Positions 23,508 through 34,200 of a DNA stretch of 64,000 bases are shown piece by piece (positions within the stretch are counted from its first letter, which is position 1; each line of letters starts with the position of its first letter). The position numbers and the translations under genes were made by a program. This DNA comes from Bacteroidota bacterium (GTDB lineage Bacteria; Bacteroidota; Bacteroidia; AKYH767-A; OLB10), in assembly GCA_016714535.1 (NCBI GenBank), contig JADKDR010000016.1:62001-126000 (forward strand). The letters run 5' to 3'. Under the pieces are notes generated by a model. It was given only the letters and a program-made list of their open reading frames with translations. It was not told where the DNA came from and made no database searches.

Positions 23508-26500
23508 TTATAATTTAATCAGAGTTCGGGTAAAGCTTTCGTTTTTTCCCGCAAATTTAAGAATATATATTCCTGAAGCATATCTTCTGAAATCAATTTC
23601 AATCGTCAACTCGTTTTCTGTATTAAACAAGTTGATTAATTCTCCGGCTTCATTTATGATTTCTATCCTGCTAATTTTTCTATCAAGTTGTTCGTCAAGG
23701 GTAACGGTAAGCAATTCGCTCACCGGGTTTGGAAACAATCTAATGTTATAATCGGAATTTCGAAGGCTGCCCAGGCGGGCACTACCTACTACATAGGCTC
23801 CATTGCGAGCACATTTTTTATTGTCTTTTACGGTTACCACATAAGTGCCGGGAGAAATTCCGGTAATAGTTTGTGTGGTTCTTATTGGAGATGTATTCCA
23901 GGAGTAGCGGTATGGTGCAAATCCATTACTCGCAATTACCGAAGCTGTGCCATTGTCAAATAATGGTCCCGTGGCAGGGGTGCCACTTAAAGTTAGTTGT
24001 ATCTGAGGTGGCTGGGTTAGAGCAAAGGTTGCTAATGTTGAACAGCCTGCTGCATCGGTAATTGTGCATGTATAATTGCCTGCAATACGATTGCCTATGC
24101 TGTCAGTACTATTCCCATTGTTCCACAAATACATGTATGGTGTGGCGCCTTGCGATGGTGCAACTTTGCACCATCCGTTTTTATTTCCGTAGCAGGTTAG
24201 ATTTTTTTGTGTTTTATTAGCTAGTACCGCGTTGCTTGCACTTATAGTAAAAGTAGTTGTGGCGGTACAGGCATTTGCATCTGTTATAGTTACCGTATAT
24301 GTTGCAGCTGCAAGATTGTTGAGCATATTGGTAGTTGCTGCATTACTCCATTGGTAAGTAAATACCCCCGTACCACCCACCGTGCTAATAGACAGTGCAC
24401 CATTGCTCAGGCCACATGTGGTAGGTGTGGCGCTTCCTGTTGTGTTAATTGCAGCGGGCTCCGAAACCATGTAGTTTTTAAGGGCCGTACATCCGACACT
24501 ATCCGTTATGGTAACCGCATAATTTCCTTGCGTTATATTCTGAATATCCTGCGTACTGCCACCCGTTGACCATTGATAGCTAAAAGGTGTTATACCTGCT
24601 GTGATTGTTTGTGTAATTACGCCCGAGGCATTTCCATGGCAAGCTACATCGGTAACCTGACCCATGGCAGCAACCGAATCGACATTTACTTGTATGGTAT
24701 CGGTAGTGCTAATGCCGCTGCGTAAGTGTGTCACGGTTAGTATATATTGTGTATTCGCTATTGGGTTAGCTGTAGGATTGCTGATAGACGAACTTGATAG
24801 TGATGCTGCAGGTGACCATGCATAAGCATGATTGGCATTTGGCAATACACCTATTGTTGTTGAGTTGCCTTTGCATATTAGCTTATCAGTACCTGCATCG
24901 GCAGCTACGGTAGCTAGTAAAGCTATGTTGTCTAAGTACAGATTATTACCAAAGCGGCCAATGTTTTTAAATGCCAGAACTATGCTGTTACCATTATATG
25001 CATTTAAGTTAATGATTTCAGTGCGCCATTGGGTGGCAGTAGGCGTAAATGCCGAAGTATTATTACCCGAAACGGTAGATAGCACATTGCCACCCTTCAC
25101 GTAAATTTCGTTAAATGTATTACCACAGTCAGTTGAAACAAGCACCTGTAAGGAGTCTTGATATTGCCCTCCATAAGGCTGATAGGCAACATCAAAAAGG
25201 AGACTTAGCGTGTTATATCCTACTGCATCAAAACGAATTGTCCTAAATTCATCTCTACGTCCTTGGGCATCCCAATCATAATTATTAAACCAAACACTAT
25301 TGTTGCTGTTGCCCCAGGCACCAATTCCTGTGCGTAGGTTCCATTTTTGTTGATCGTTATTTACATCAATGTTTTGCCATCCTATGGGAGGGAAACCTTG
25401 TTCAAATGTTTCTGTTACATTCAGATTTTTTCCGAAGGTATTAATGTAAGCAGGTCGGGTAATGGAATGGTTGCCACCAATACCATCATATATAGTAAGG
25501 GTAACATCGTATGCCCCGGCTGCATTATACACCACCGTGGGATTGGCCACGGGGGAAGTGGAAGGAGTTGCTCCTGTAAATGTCCAGTTGTACGAGGCAA
25601 CCGGCCCATTGGAGATATTGGAAAATTGCACTGGTACCCCAGTGCAGGGTGTTTGTAAGCCAGATTTAAAATCTGCAAGCAAAGGACGAAGTTGCGAAAT
25701 TGGCATTTCCCAAACACCACGCCCATAAGTTGTCACACGCAATATAGATTGGTTAGTGCCATCATCAAATAAACTGATATCTTGAATATTTGTGCGCACA
25801 GGAAGACCGGAGTTAAAAAGCGTCCAATTAGTTTGTGATGCTTTTTTATAATATACATAGTTACCACCTGCTATGAAAACAAGTTCATCGGTTCCAAAAA
25901 ATTCGTCTGTAGTTATACCTACCCAATTTACCGAAGGTAAATTGGAGCTTATATTTGAGAAGGTAATACCACCATCAGCACTGCGATACACGCGTGTGTT
26001 GCCAGTCATGTATATGATGTTCGAATTTCCCTTTATACTTGTTATACCGGATGTGCTAATCGTGTTATTGTGCACCACCTTGCGTGTAAATATCGGTGTG
26101 GCATCATAGGCATTGTTACAAATATAGATGGCCGAGTCGGAGGCGACAGCGTAAATTTTACTAGAGTCGTTCATATTGATATGCACGGCACGAATGGTTT
26201 TATTAAATGAACTGATTTTTGTCCACGAAGGTGTAGTATTCAAAAGGTTGGATGTGCGATATACGGCAGTATCACCTAAAATAGCCAGGTTGGTATTATT
26301 TCTATAAAATGAAATATCATTGTACGAGGTTTGTGTTAGCCCTATGTTTTGTTCGCCACCATTAACTGCTCTTCGCCTGGCGTTACCGTGATAGTATACG
26401 ATGTTACTGTTAGGTCTATAATCAAAAGTGCAAAACGAAGACCAGTCGCCACCCCGGTTGCAATACCAGGTAGTATCTGCCAGGTAGAGCTCGCCATTAT

Positions 26501-27707
26501 CCTGTGTTCCTATGCTAATCATATCTCTGCGTGTTGGGCTTGTAATGCCATGATACATTTCATAGACATAAAGGCCATTGCTTTTGCGTGTCCAGCCTAA
26601 TCCCACGTTAGTACTTAACCATACGCCACCATCATTAGCAGTCCATATTTGTGCAGGGTTATATGGGTTTACACGAACCCAGTGCATATCGGTATGTAAC
26701 ACTGCCCACCAGTTTGTTAACTGTGACCACGTACTACCACCATTTGTTGATTTCCAAAAATTATGTGCACCCAGATAAACAATATTAGGATCTGTTATAT
26801 CTGCTGCTAGCATATAATTGTAATTGCCTTGTCCGCCATCATTAAGAGTATCGTTGGTATAAGCGGTAAGGTTTGGGCTGTGAGAGTCTTTAACCACCGA
26901 AAAACTTAGTCCTCCATCAGTCGATTTGAAAATGGTTCCTTTTTTAGCAACCATGGCAAGATAAACCAATTGTGTATCGGCTGGTGTTACTGCAATGCGG
27001 ATACCTGCAGGTGAGGAGTATCCCGTGGGAGTGTAAAGCCCGGTGGTTACCAGCACCCAGGTTTCGCCAAAATCATTCGATTGGTAAAAGTCCGTTCTGG
27101 TGCTTGCAAACAAAACCCTCGAAGTGGTATTTGCCTTTCGCAGCATTTGCGTGCAATTAAGTGAGGTAGCTGTTTTTAATGTCCAGCTACTTCCGGCATT
27201 TGTTGATTTATAAATTCCTTGATCAGTAGCAGCTATAAGGACATTGCTGTTTATTGGATCCATTAAAATTTCGGCAACCATACGTCCACTCATCCCGGAG
27301 CTGCTGGCTGCAAAGGATAGTCCACCGTTGGTTGATTTATATACACCTGCTCCGGTGTAATAGTAATTTAAATCGCCTGTGCCAAGATATATAACCTGAT
27401 CGTTGTTATGGTCAACGCAAACGGAAGCAAAGCGGGTACCATTAGGCATGGCATCACATCCAGAAGCAATGTTCCATGAATTGCCTGAATCATTCGTTAT
27501 AAATAATCCCCCGCGGGCGCTTACCGCATACATTTTGTTGGGAAGGCTGGGATGAAATTTGAAATTGCTAACACGGCTTATGCCATTTATTTGACCGCTT
27601 ACATTGGTAGGGAAGTATCCGGTTGAAACCGGTGACCATGTTTGAGCTTTTACCATCATTGATAAAAGTATTATGCCTATGAATAAAGATGTAATTAGTT
27701 TGTACAT
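23508..27707 (-). CDS. T9SS cargo protein: sortilin-like propeller, PKD, SprB repeats
   Basis: 1399 residues. Signal peptide about 1-21. Residues about 25-660 hold VPS10/BNR-type repeats with many SxDxGxSW-like units (FITNDSGNSW, YKSTNAGSSW, FKSTDGGLSF). A PKD domain follows at about 670-760 (YNWTFTGATPSTSPVANPTVVY), then a jelly-roll-like MAM/anchor-J-type domain (about 765-930: TFEQGFPPIGW, LYLDNIAL), an Ig-like unit, and three to four SprB repeats (about 1020-1310). A type A sorting domain ends the protein (IRLFPNPVSELLTV to FTRTLIKL). Unlike the homologs at 31203 and 42686 it has no N-terminal helical module; that module is encoded separately just upstream. No protease motif is seen. Confidence 0.85.
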   Translation of the reverse strand: MYKLITSLFIGIILLSMMVKAQTWSPVSTGYFPTNVSGQINGISRVSNFKFHPSLPNKMYAVSARGGLFITNDSGNSWNIASGCDAMPNGTRFASVCVDHNNDQVIYLGTGDLNYYYTGAGVYKSTNGGLSFAASSSGMSGRMVAEILMDPINSNVLIAATDQGIYKSTNAGSSWTLKTATSLNCTQMLRKANTTSRVLFASTRTDFYQSNDFGETWVLVTTGLYTPTGYSSPAGIRIAVTPADTQLVYLAMVAKKGTIFKSTDGGLSFSVVKDSHSPNLTAYTNDTLNDGGQGNYNYMLAADITDPNIVYLGAHNFWKSTNGGSTWSQLTNWWAVLHTDMHWVRVNPYNPAQIWTANDGGVWLSTNVGLGWTRKSNGLYVYEMYHGITSPTRRDMISIGTQDNGELYLADTTWYCNRGGDWSSFCTFDYRPNSNIVYYHGNARRRAVNGGEQNIGLTQTSYNDISFYRNNTNLAILGDTAVYRTSNLLNTTPSWTKISSFNKTIRAVHINMNDSSKIYAVASDSAIYICNNAYDATPIFTRKVVHNNTISTSGITSIKGNSNIIYMTGNTRVYRSADGGITFSNISSNLPSVNWVGITTDEFFGTDELVFIAGGNYVYYKKASQTNWTLFNSGLPVRTNIQDISLFDDGTNQSILRVTTYGRGVWEMPISQLRPLLADFKSGLQTPCTGVPVQFSNISNGPVASYNWTFTGATPSTSPVANPTVVYNAAGAYDVTLTIYDGIGGNHSITRPAYINTFGKNLNVTETFEQGFPPIGWQNIDVNNDQQKWNLRTGIGAWGNSNNSVWFNNYDWDAQGRRDEFRTIRFDAVGYNTLSLLFDVAYQPYGGQYQDSLQVLVSTDCGNTFNEIYVKGGNVLSTVSGNNTSAFTPTATQWRTEIINLNAYNGNSIVLAFKNIGRFGNNLYLDNIALLATVAADAGTDKLICKGNSTTIGVLPNANHAYAWSPAASLSSSSISNPTANPIANTQYILTVTHLRSGISTTDTIQVNVDSVAAMGQVTDVACHGNASGVITQTITAGITPFSYQWSTGGSTQDIQNITQGNYAVTITDSVGCTALKNYMVSEPAAINTTGSATPTTCGLSNGALSISTVGGTGVFTYQWSNAATTNMLNNLAAATYTVTITDANACTATTTFTISASNAVLANKTQKNLTCYGNKNGWCKVAPSQGATPYMYLWNNGNSTDSIGNRIAGNYTCTITDAAGCSTLATFALTQPPQIQLTLSGTPATGPLFDNGTASVIASNGFAPYRYSWNTSPIRTTQTITGISPGTYVVTVKDNKKCARNGAYVVGSARLGSLRNSDYNIRLFPNPVSELLTVTLDEQLDRKISRIEIINEAGELINLFNTENELTIEIDFRRYASGIYILKFAGKNESFTRTLIKL

Positions 27708-27713
27708 GCCTTT

Positions 27714-28190
27714 CTATTTTTGAATGGTTGATTCTTTAACTTTTTCTAAATAAATTTCTTGTCGCTGATTAACAGTTAATATAGAACCATCCTCCTGCAC
27801 CCACGGAGCAACATCGCGTTTCCATTCTTCAAATCGCTTGCATTCATAAACCATTTGTTGCCGCCATTCCTGTTCTTTGGCAAAACGTTTTTTATCGCGT
27901 TTAGTCATTTTTTCAAAGCTGTTTTGTGCACGCTCATGTTCCCGTTTTTCCGTGGCACTTTTTTCATTCGTTTTTAAGCTTATGGCATGCATTTCATTTT
28001 CCTCTTCCATTGGCTTTGTATGATGCTGCCAGTAAGTCTCATATGCCAGCATGGCTTGGTTGTAATTAGTAGTTGGATTATCAATCATCTCAATCCAAAG
28101 CGGCTCTTTTGCATATCGCTTTTCTTGAGCCCAAGCCATCGATATGGCCAATAGGATGACAAGCATAGTTAATAAGCTTATTCTTTTCAT
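27714..28190 (-). CDS. Exported helical protein, stand-alone form of a sortilin-protein N-terminal module
   Basis: 158 residues. Signal peptide MKRISLLTMLVILLAISMAWAQ, then a highly charged helical domain. Its start (PLWIEMIDNPTTNYNQAMLAYE) matches the N terminus of the mature 31203 protein (DWVKMMHDPNSNFKDVQKAFY), and its end (CKRFEEWKRDVAPWVQEDGSI) matches that protein's KIFKRWEWFMEPRVGPNGEF. So it is the same module as a separate chain, placed 6 bp upstream of a propeller protein that lacks it. It probably acts with that protein after export; the function is unknown. Confidence 0.7.
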   Translation of the reverse strand: MKRISLLTMLVILLAISMAWAQEKRYAKEPLWIEMIDNPTTNYNQAMLAYETYWQHHTKPMEEENEMHAISLKTNEKSATEKREHERAQNSFEKMTKRDKKRFAKEQEWRQQMVYECKRFEEWKRDVAPWVQEDGSILTVNQRQEIYLEKVKESTIQK

Positions 28191-28325
28191 TTATACAGAA
28201 ATTTTTAATTGAATTTGAAGGCAACAAATTAACCAAAATGATGCCATTTAGGTATCATTTTAGATTATAAAAATTGTACTTGGATTTTGGTAAAAAAAGT
28301 AAAACGCTAATAACCGAATTGAGAC

Positions 28326-28646
28326 TTATTTGTCAAAGTCAACCTTGGCAATGCTATCAGCTGGTACAATCACATACAAGTCTTCATTGTCCTTTTTAAA
28401 GTAATAATTTTCGCGGGCAAATTTTTCAAGCAAGGTAGAGTCGCTCATCAAGGCGTTTAGTTCTGCTTTGTTTTTTACAATTTCTGTTGCATAATAATCT
28501 CGCTCTTTTTCAAGGTCATTCAGCTGCTGACGGATGCCGTATTGTTGTAGCAAATTATTTTTATCGAAAAATAATATCCAAGATATGATGATAACCGTAG
28601 TTAGCAGATATTTATTTTTAAGAAGTATAAACGATTTTTTTATCAT
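28326..28646 (-). CDS. divIC: Septum formation initiator family protein (FtsB/DivIC)
   Basis: 106 residues, classic small bitopic divisome protein: a short basic cytosolic lead, one membrane helix (YLLTTVIIISWILFF), a coiled coil (LNDLEKERDYYATEIVKNKAELNALMSD), and the family ending LEKFARENYYFKKDNEDLYVIV. In other bacteria it bridges FtsL and FtsQ/DivIB in activating septal peptidoglycan synthesis. A CAAATATA (-7 box on the minus strand, 28651-28658) sits 5 nt upstream of the ATG, implying an almost leaderless mRNA. Confidence 0.85.
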   Translation of the reverse strand: MIKKSFILLKNKYLLTTVIIISWILFFDKNNLLQQYGIRQQLNDLEKERDYYATEIVKNKAELNALMSDSTLLEKFARENYYFKKDNEDLYVIVPADSIAKVDFDK

Positions 28647-28658
28647 GACACAAATATA

Positions 28659-29028
28659 TTTTATGGTTGTTTATGTTTTGTGACTTGTACAACCCTAATA
28701 CTAACAAACCTTTGTTCAATAGTAAAATGGTAATAAACCGACCTTAGAAAATGCCTGTTTCCTAAGTTTTATTGCACGCACTTAAAAACAGTATCTAACA
28801 TACATGCACTTTTCAGGCTTCTCAAATTAAAAGGGAAATTTACGGATAGGGGTCTCATTCCGGCAATATATTCAGCCTGATAAGGCTAATCTTTTGAGCA
28901 TTAAATATTACCCTCTAACTTGCTAGCATAAACTGCAAATTTCAGTTTTAACATACGTTAAACTTTTAGCTTTTTATACTATTGAAACATGCTTTTACGT
29001 ATTAGTAGTTAATTTCAATACTTAACCC
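28659..29028. other. Divergent intergenic region, nothing coding
   Basis: Separates divIC (-) from the OmpA-family gene (+). AT-rich, with no RNA gene, hairpin or full promoter that I can support. Confidence 0.5.
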
Positions 29029-29454
29029 ATGTCAAAATCAATTTTAACAGTTGCATTGTCCTGTTGGATTTATGCAACACAAGCAGCACACAACGAAGTT
29101 TCCTTTTTGCTTTATTTCGAAACCGATAAGGCAGAACTAGCACTTAACGAGCAAGAGCGCCTGTTAAGATTTGCAGGCGAATTAAAAGGCGCAACAAAAT
29201 ATTATGAGATTACTATTTCGGGGCATACTGATGCCGTTGGTACGGTGCAGTATAATACTGCACTCGCACAAAACCGGGCAAAATGTATTACGCAAGCATT
29301 AATCCAACAAGGTGTTAGCCCTTATGTAATCACGGAGTTTTCTTACAGCGAGAAAAAGCCGGTATTGCCCAATGTAACCGATGAAGGAAAATCTAAAACC
29401 GAAGGGTTGAGATTATGGTGCGCTTCTATGATTTTAGCACCACAGCAGAATTAA
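29029..29454 (+). CDS. OmpA-family protein, N-terminal part before frameshift
   Basis: A signal peptide (about 1-20) is followed at once by an OmpA C-like peptidoglycan-binding domain: LLYFETDKAELA, ISGHTDAVG, NTALAQNRA, YSEKKPVLPN. The frame is lost after GKSK because the A4 run at 29395-29398 lacks one A. With five A it reads GKSKNRRVEIMVRFYDF, the normal OmpA ending, and continues in the next entry. The repaired protein is 672 residues. An OmpA domain directly after the signal peptide, followed by a long tail, is an uncommon order. It probably anchors the protein to the cell wall. Confidence 0.8.
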   Translation: MSKSILTVALSCWIYATQAAHNEVSFLLYFETDKAELALNEQERLLRFAGELKGATKYYEITISGHTDAVGTVQYNTALAQNRAKCITQALIQQGVSPYVITEFSYSEKKPVLPNVTDEGKSKTEGLRLWCASMILAPQQN

Positions 29455-31046
29455 TAAAAAGCTTAGATGCTGATACAATGCAAAGTTTTTATGTAGATGC
29501 GTCAAAGCCAATAAATATATTGGCCGGCAAAGGTACCCGGTTTGCGATGGCCGCAAATAGTTTTGAATATGAAAATGGCACGCCCTTGCATCGCAATCAA
29601 ATTAGGATTGACGTTCGCGAAATTAAAAATGTGCAGAATGCCATTGTAAATAATCTGCAAACACAAAGTGCCGATGGAATGCTAGAGTCAGGTGGAATGT
29701 TTAAAATGGAGGCTTTCGATGGTGAGCAATTGCTCAGATTAAAAAAAGGGAAGAGTTACAAAGTTGATATTGCGAATACCAATTTGCAAAGTGGTATGAG
29801 TGTGTATGCCGCCAACCCACTGCCTAACGGCATGATACAATGGACTAATACCAGGCAAGACTTTGCTGTGGTAAATTCTCAACAAAAACCACAACCTTAT
29901 ATTAAAGTAAATGAAGAGCAATTAAATCAGTGGAAGGTATCGCCACGTTTGCGAGCAGATGTTACTAACTATGCATTTCAACTTCCTATTCCGCCAATAC
30001 CTCCTTCATTGATGCATAGGCCAGTAAAACCTTCAAGTATAAATGTAGATGGATTTATGGATAGGTTACCATGGTATAGGAGGATATTTATGACTAAGCA
30101 ACAGAAGCTTGCGTGGGTAAATAAAAAATATGCGCGGGAATTTGCTGCTGCAGAAGAAGCAAATGTAAATTATGGAGTGGCATTGTTGCAGTACCAAGCT
30201 CACACAGCTTCCTATAAGGTAAGCCTTAAAGCTTACAATGAGCAGATGGCAGCTTACAGACTTATGGTAAACAAGCAATATGAACTTTACAAAAAGTTCC
30301 GCCTTGCACTAATGGAAGAAAAAATGATAAAACGATTTGAACAGGCCAAGCAGGATGTGATTGTTCTGAGCAGAACAGGCAGGTTGAGATCTGCACCAAT
30401 TAACGCTGTTCGCAACCTGATATCGGGAGGTGTTTTCAGTAGTCTGCATGATGATGTAATTATTCGTTTCGATTTTGAAGATTCGTTAATTGCAGTTTAT
30501 AATCAGGATGCAAGGATTACTAATAAGCAAGCAAGCAATCAGTTTATTGCAGAAATGGAAAACATGATGACAGAATACAAGGAAAATGCAATTATCGCTA
30601 ATGCTCCTGCTATTGATTACGAGCAAGCAATGTCAGACCAAATTGATAAGGATTTAGCTTCGGGCAAAGTTGACGCGAGTAATTATTCTATGTACTATAC
30701 TGCCGAAATTGGTCAGACCGGCTGGATTAACTGCGACCGATTTTATACCGAACCTGAAAACGCGATGCGCACTATTACCATTCCTGATTTTGATGCACGT
30801 GATAAAGTTGTATATGCAATTGTTAAAGATATTGGCAGTAACCTTGCCATGTATTTAAACAATGGAGATTATACAGCAAAATTGCCTAAAGGTAAACTGG
30901 TAACTATTGTAGCTATTGGGGTTGATAAAAACAACTCTCCGGTTTATGCAAAGGTTGATTTACAGGTGAAGGATGACACCTCTGTGCCGGTGGAAGTAAG
31001 GCCTGTTACCATTGCCGGGTTGATAAAAGAAATTCGGAACTTATAA
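29415..31046 (+). CDS. OmpA-family protein, long C-terminal part after frameshift
   Basis: 543 residues in this frame; the GTG at 29415 codes for an internal valine of the repaired protein, not a start. After the OmpA end comes a beta-rich region containing FYVDASKPINILAGKGTRFAMAANSFEYENG (a ZU5-like opening often seen in secreted Bacteroidota proteins), then a P-rich hinge (PIPPIPPSLMHRP). A long charged coiled coil follows (about 190-300 of this part: KKYAREFAAAEEANVNYG, KQYELYKKFRLALMEEKMIKRFEQAKQDV). A second beta domain has GQTGWINCDRFYTEP. Function unknown. A terminator follows at 31076. Confidence 0.75.
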   Translation: MVRFYDFSTTAELIKSLDADTMQSFYVDASKPINILAGKGTRFAMAANSFEYENGTPLHRNQIRIDVREIKNVQNAIVNNLQTQSADGMLESGGMFKMEAFDGEQLLRLKKGKSYKVDIANTNLQSGMSVYAANPLPNGMIQWTNTRQDFAVVNSQQKPQPYIKVNEEQLNQWKVSPRLRADVTNYAFQLPIPPIPPSLMHRPVKPSSINVDGFMDRLPWYRRIFMTKQQKLAWVNKKYAREFAAAEEANVNYGVALLQYQAHTASYKVSLKAYNEQMAAYRLMVNKQYELYKKFRLALMEEKMIKRFEQAKQDVIVLSRTGRLRSAPINAVRNLISGGVFSSLHDDVIIRFDFEDSLIAVYNQDARITNKQASNQFIAEMENMMTEYKENAIIANAPAIDYEQAMSDQIDKDLASGKVDASNYSMYYTAEIGQTGWINCDRFYTEPENAMRTITIPDFDARDKVVYAIVKDIGSNLAMYLNNGDYTAKLPKGKLVTIVAIGVDKNNSPVYAKVDLQVKDDTSVPVEVRPVTIAGLIKEIRNL

Positions 31047-31075
31047 CTGGTTTTAAACTTGATTCGATACGAAAT

Positions 31076-31102
31076 GGCAGCTCCTGATGGGCTGCCTTTT
31101 TT
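31076..31102 (+). terminator. Intrinsic terminator
   Basis: Stem GGCAGC / GCTGCC, 9-nt loop, then T6; 30 bp after the OmpA-family stop. Confidence 0.85.
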
Positions 31103-31202
31103 GTTGATCTTACTTGGTTATCTGAATTATTTGGAATGGATATTTTTTTACATTTGGCATCTCCACAAAAAAAATAATCTTTAAAAACAGAACATTAATC
31201 AA

Positions 31203-34200
31203 ATGAAAAACAAATTTAACTATTTGAAGCTGCTTTTTACTATAGCAGTATTGAGCATATACAGTGTATGTTATGCGCAAGATTGGGTAAAGATGATGCA
31301 TGATCCTAATTCCAATTTCAAGGATGTACAAAAAGCATTTTATACCCAAAATGCAGATGCATTAAAAGAGCTTCGCGAAGAGCAACAGATGATGCGAACA
31401 GCACAATTGCCGTATCGAAAGTGTGAGGCATTAAAAAATATCCCCGGTTATAAAATTTTCAAACGTTGGGAGTGGTTTATGGAGCCACGTGTTGGCCCCA
31501 ACGGAGAGTTTGATCCTGCTACTGTATGGAAAGAAAGACAACAATTTGAGCAAAATCCTACCTCAAAGTCTATTGGCAACTGGACATTTCTTGGTCCTGC
31601 CAATGCCGCCAACCTTAGTGGTGCAGGGCGTTTGAACTTTGTGCGTTTAGATCCTGGCAATTCAAGCACCATTTATGTTGGTTCTCCATCAGGAGGCTTA
31701 TGGAAATCTACAGATAATGGAGTTACATGGGCAACCAATACTGATGACTTAAATCAGGTCATAGGGTGTACCGATTTAGCTATTGATCCTAATAACACCA
31801 ATACCATGTATATGGCAACCGGTGATGGCGATGCCGGAGACAACTACTCAATTGGCGTTTTAAAGAGCGTTGATGGTGGATTAACCTGGAATACTACAGG
31901 CCTTTCTTTTTCTCCGGGAAATGTGCGAATGATGAGCAAGATATTACTTGACCCAACCAATACAAATAACCTGATAGTAGCTACCAGTGGTGGCATGTGG
32001 CGCAGTACCGATGCAGGTGCAACATTTAATATGGTGCAAGCCGGTTCGTTTAAAGATGCCGAGTTTAAGCCGGGAGATGCAAATACAGTATATGCTTGCG
32101 GAGGCGAATTTTACAAGTCGACAGATAATGGTGCTACATGGTCTAAAATAACTTCGGGTCTGCCTGCAGTGGCCAATGTTAGCCGCATGGCTATTGCAGT
32201 AACTCCTGCCGATCCAAATATGGTATACATGATTGTGGGCTTGCCTGCACCAAACTATGGTACCGAGGGGTATTATAAATCATCAAACAGCGGAACAAGT
32301 TTTACAAAAAATGGAACTCCAAGTGGATTAGGAACTCAGCAATGGTATGACCTATGCATAGCGGTATCTCCAACCAATGCACAAGAAGTTGTAATAGGAG
32401 GGCAAACAGGGTTTATCCGCAGTACCAATGGAGGAAGTTCTTTCAGCAGTGCCATCGGTACTATGCATGTTGACTTTCATGATGTTATTTTTGTTGATGC
32501 CACAACTTATTATGTTGCTAATGATGGAGGAGTTTATCGTACCACCAATAATGGTAGCTCTTATTCAAGATTGCACAATACCATTCAGATATCACAAATG
32601 TACGGATTTGGTCAGTCGGCATCTAATGCTAATTTATACATTCAAGGCTGGCAGGATAACGGAACAAATTTGTATGACGGAAGTTGGGGGCAAACAATGG
32701 GTGGCGATGGAATGCTTTGTTTCATAAGCCATGGAAATGATAATAATATGTGGGGTTCACAATATGATGGCTCATTAAACCGATCAACCAATGGTGGCAA
32801 CACATGGAACTTTATTACCGGAATTTCTGAAACAGGTGCATGGGTTACTCCATGGCTCGAAGATCCTAACACACCAAATACAATTTGGGCAGGATTTGTA
32901 AATATGTTTAGGAGTACCAATGGAGGTGTTACCTGGACTAAGAGGAGTACTTTTACCAATACAGGTACTATGAATGCTATTGCAGTATCTAAAGCAAATA
33001 GCGATGTGGTATGGTGTGCAAAAGCCGGAGCACTTTATGTAACAAGCAATGCAGGCACCACATGGACACAAATCACCAGTGCACCCGGAGGTAATATAAC
33101 GGGTATCGCTTGCAGCGATACCGATCCAAGCAAAGCGTGGATTACCTATTCAGGTTATAGCAACAAGAACAAAGTGTTTCAAACAAACGATCAAGGTGCA
33201 ACATGGATTAATCTTAGTGCTTCCATACCTAATGTTCCGGTTAACTGTGTAACCTATGTAAACGGCAGTAATGATGCTGTATATATCGGCACCGATATAG
33301 GCGTATTTTATAAAGATGCATCTCTTAGTGTATGGCAAAATTTTTCGTCCGGTTTACCAACAGTAATTGTTACCCAAATAAATATTTTTTACCCCACTGG
33401 TGCTGTTCGTGTTAGTACTTACGGCCGCGGATTATGGGAATCTGCTCCTTATGTTGCAGGAACGTATGCCCCCATTGCTTATTTCTCGGCAGATAAAACT
33501 ATTTCGTGTGCAGGTGCAGCAATTAATTATTCTGACTTATCATCAGGGCAACCAACTTCATGGAATTGGACTTTTGCCGGAGGCAACCCCGGTACTTCTA
33601 ATAATCAGAATCCAACCGTGTACTATAACACACCCGGAGTGTACGAAGCAAAACTTGTAGCCATTAATGCCAACGGCACCGATAGTATTACGTATACATC
33701 ATACATCAATATCAGCAACAGTCCCTATGGTGCACCAGCTACATCAGGAGCCACAGTTTGTGGGCCTGCGGTAGCAAATCTTTCTGCAACAGGAACAGGC
33801 CTTGGCACATTGCGTTGGTGGGATGCTCCAGGAGGAGGAAACATGGTAGCTACAGGAAGTGCCTATTCGCCAAATATTAATGGAACAAAAACATTTTATG
33901 TTGACGAAGAATTTCCGGCAGGTAGTCAGGACTATACAGGCGAAGGTTCCAACGGTATTGGTGCTGGTGCATATTTTACGGCCAACGATATAAGAGGATT
34001 ATATTTTGATGTGATTAATCCGGTAATTCTTAATACGGTTGATGTATACTCTGGAGAAGCAGCTAATAGAACCATTGAGATTCTAGATTCTAAAGGCAAT
34101 ACCTACATAGATACCACCGTATTCATACCCGCCAGCTCAAGTCAGTTTACTCCTGTAACGGTAACACTAAACCTTCCTATATATCCCGGAAACGGATATT

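Noticed and set aside
29029..31046. Two overlapping genes (OmpA protein and separate 543-residue protein)
   Set aside because: The OmpA family ending NRRVEI appears only when one A is restored, and the second frame lacks a signal peptide and a real start.
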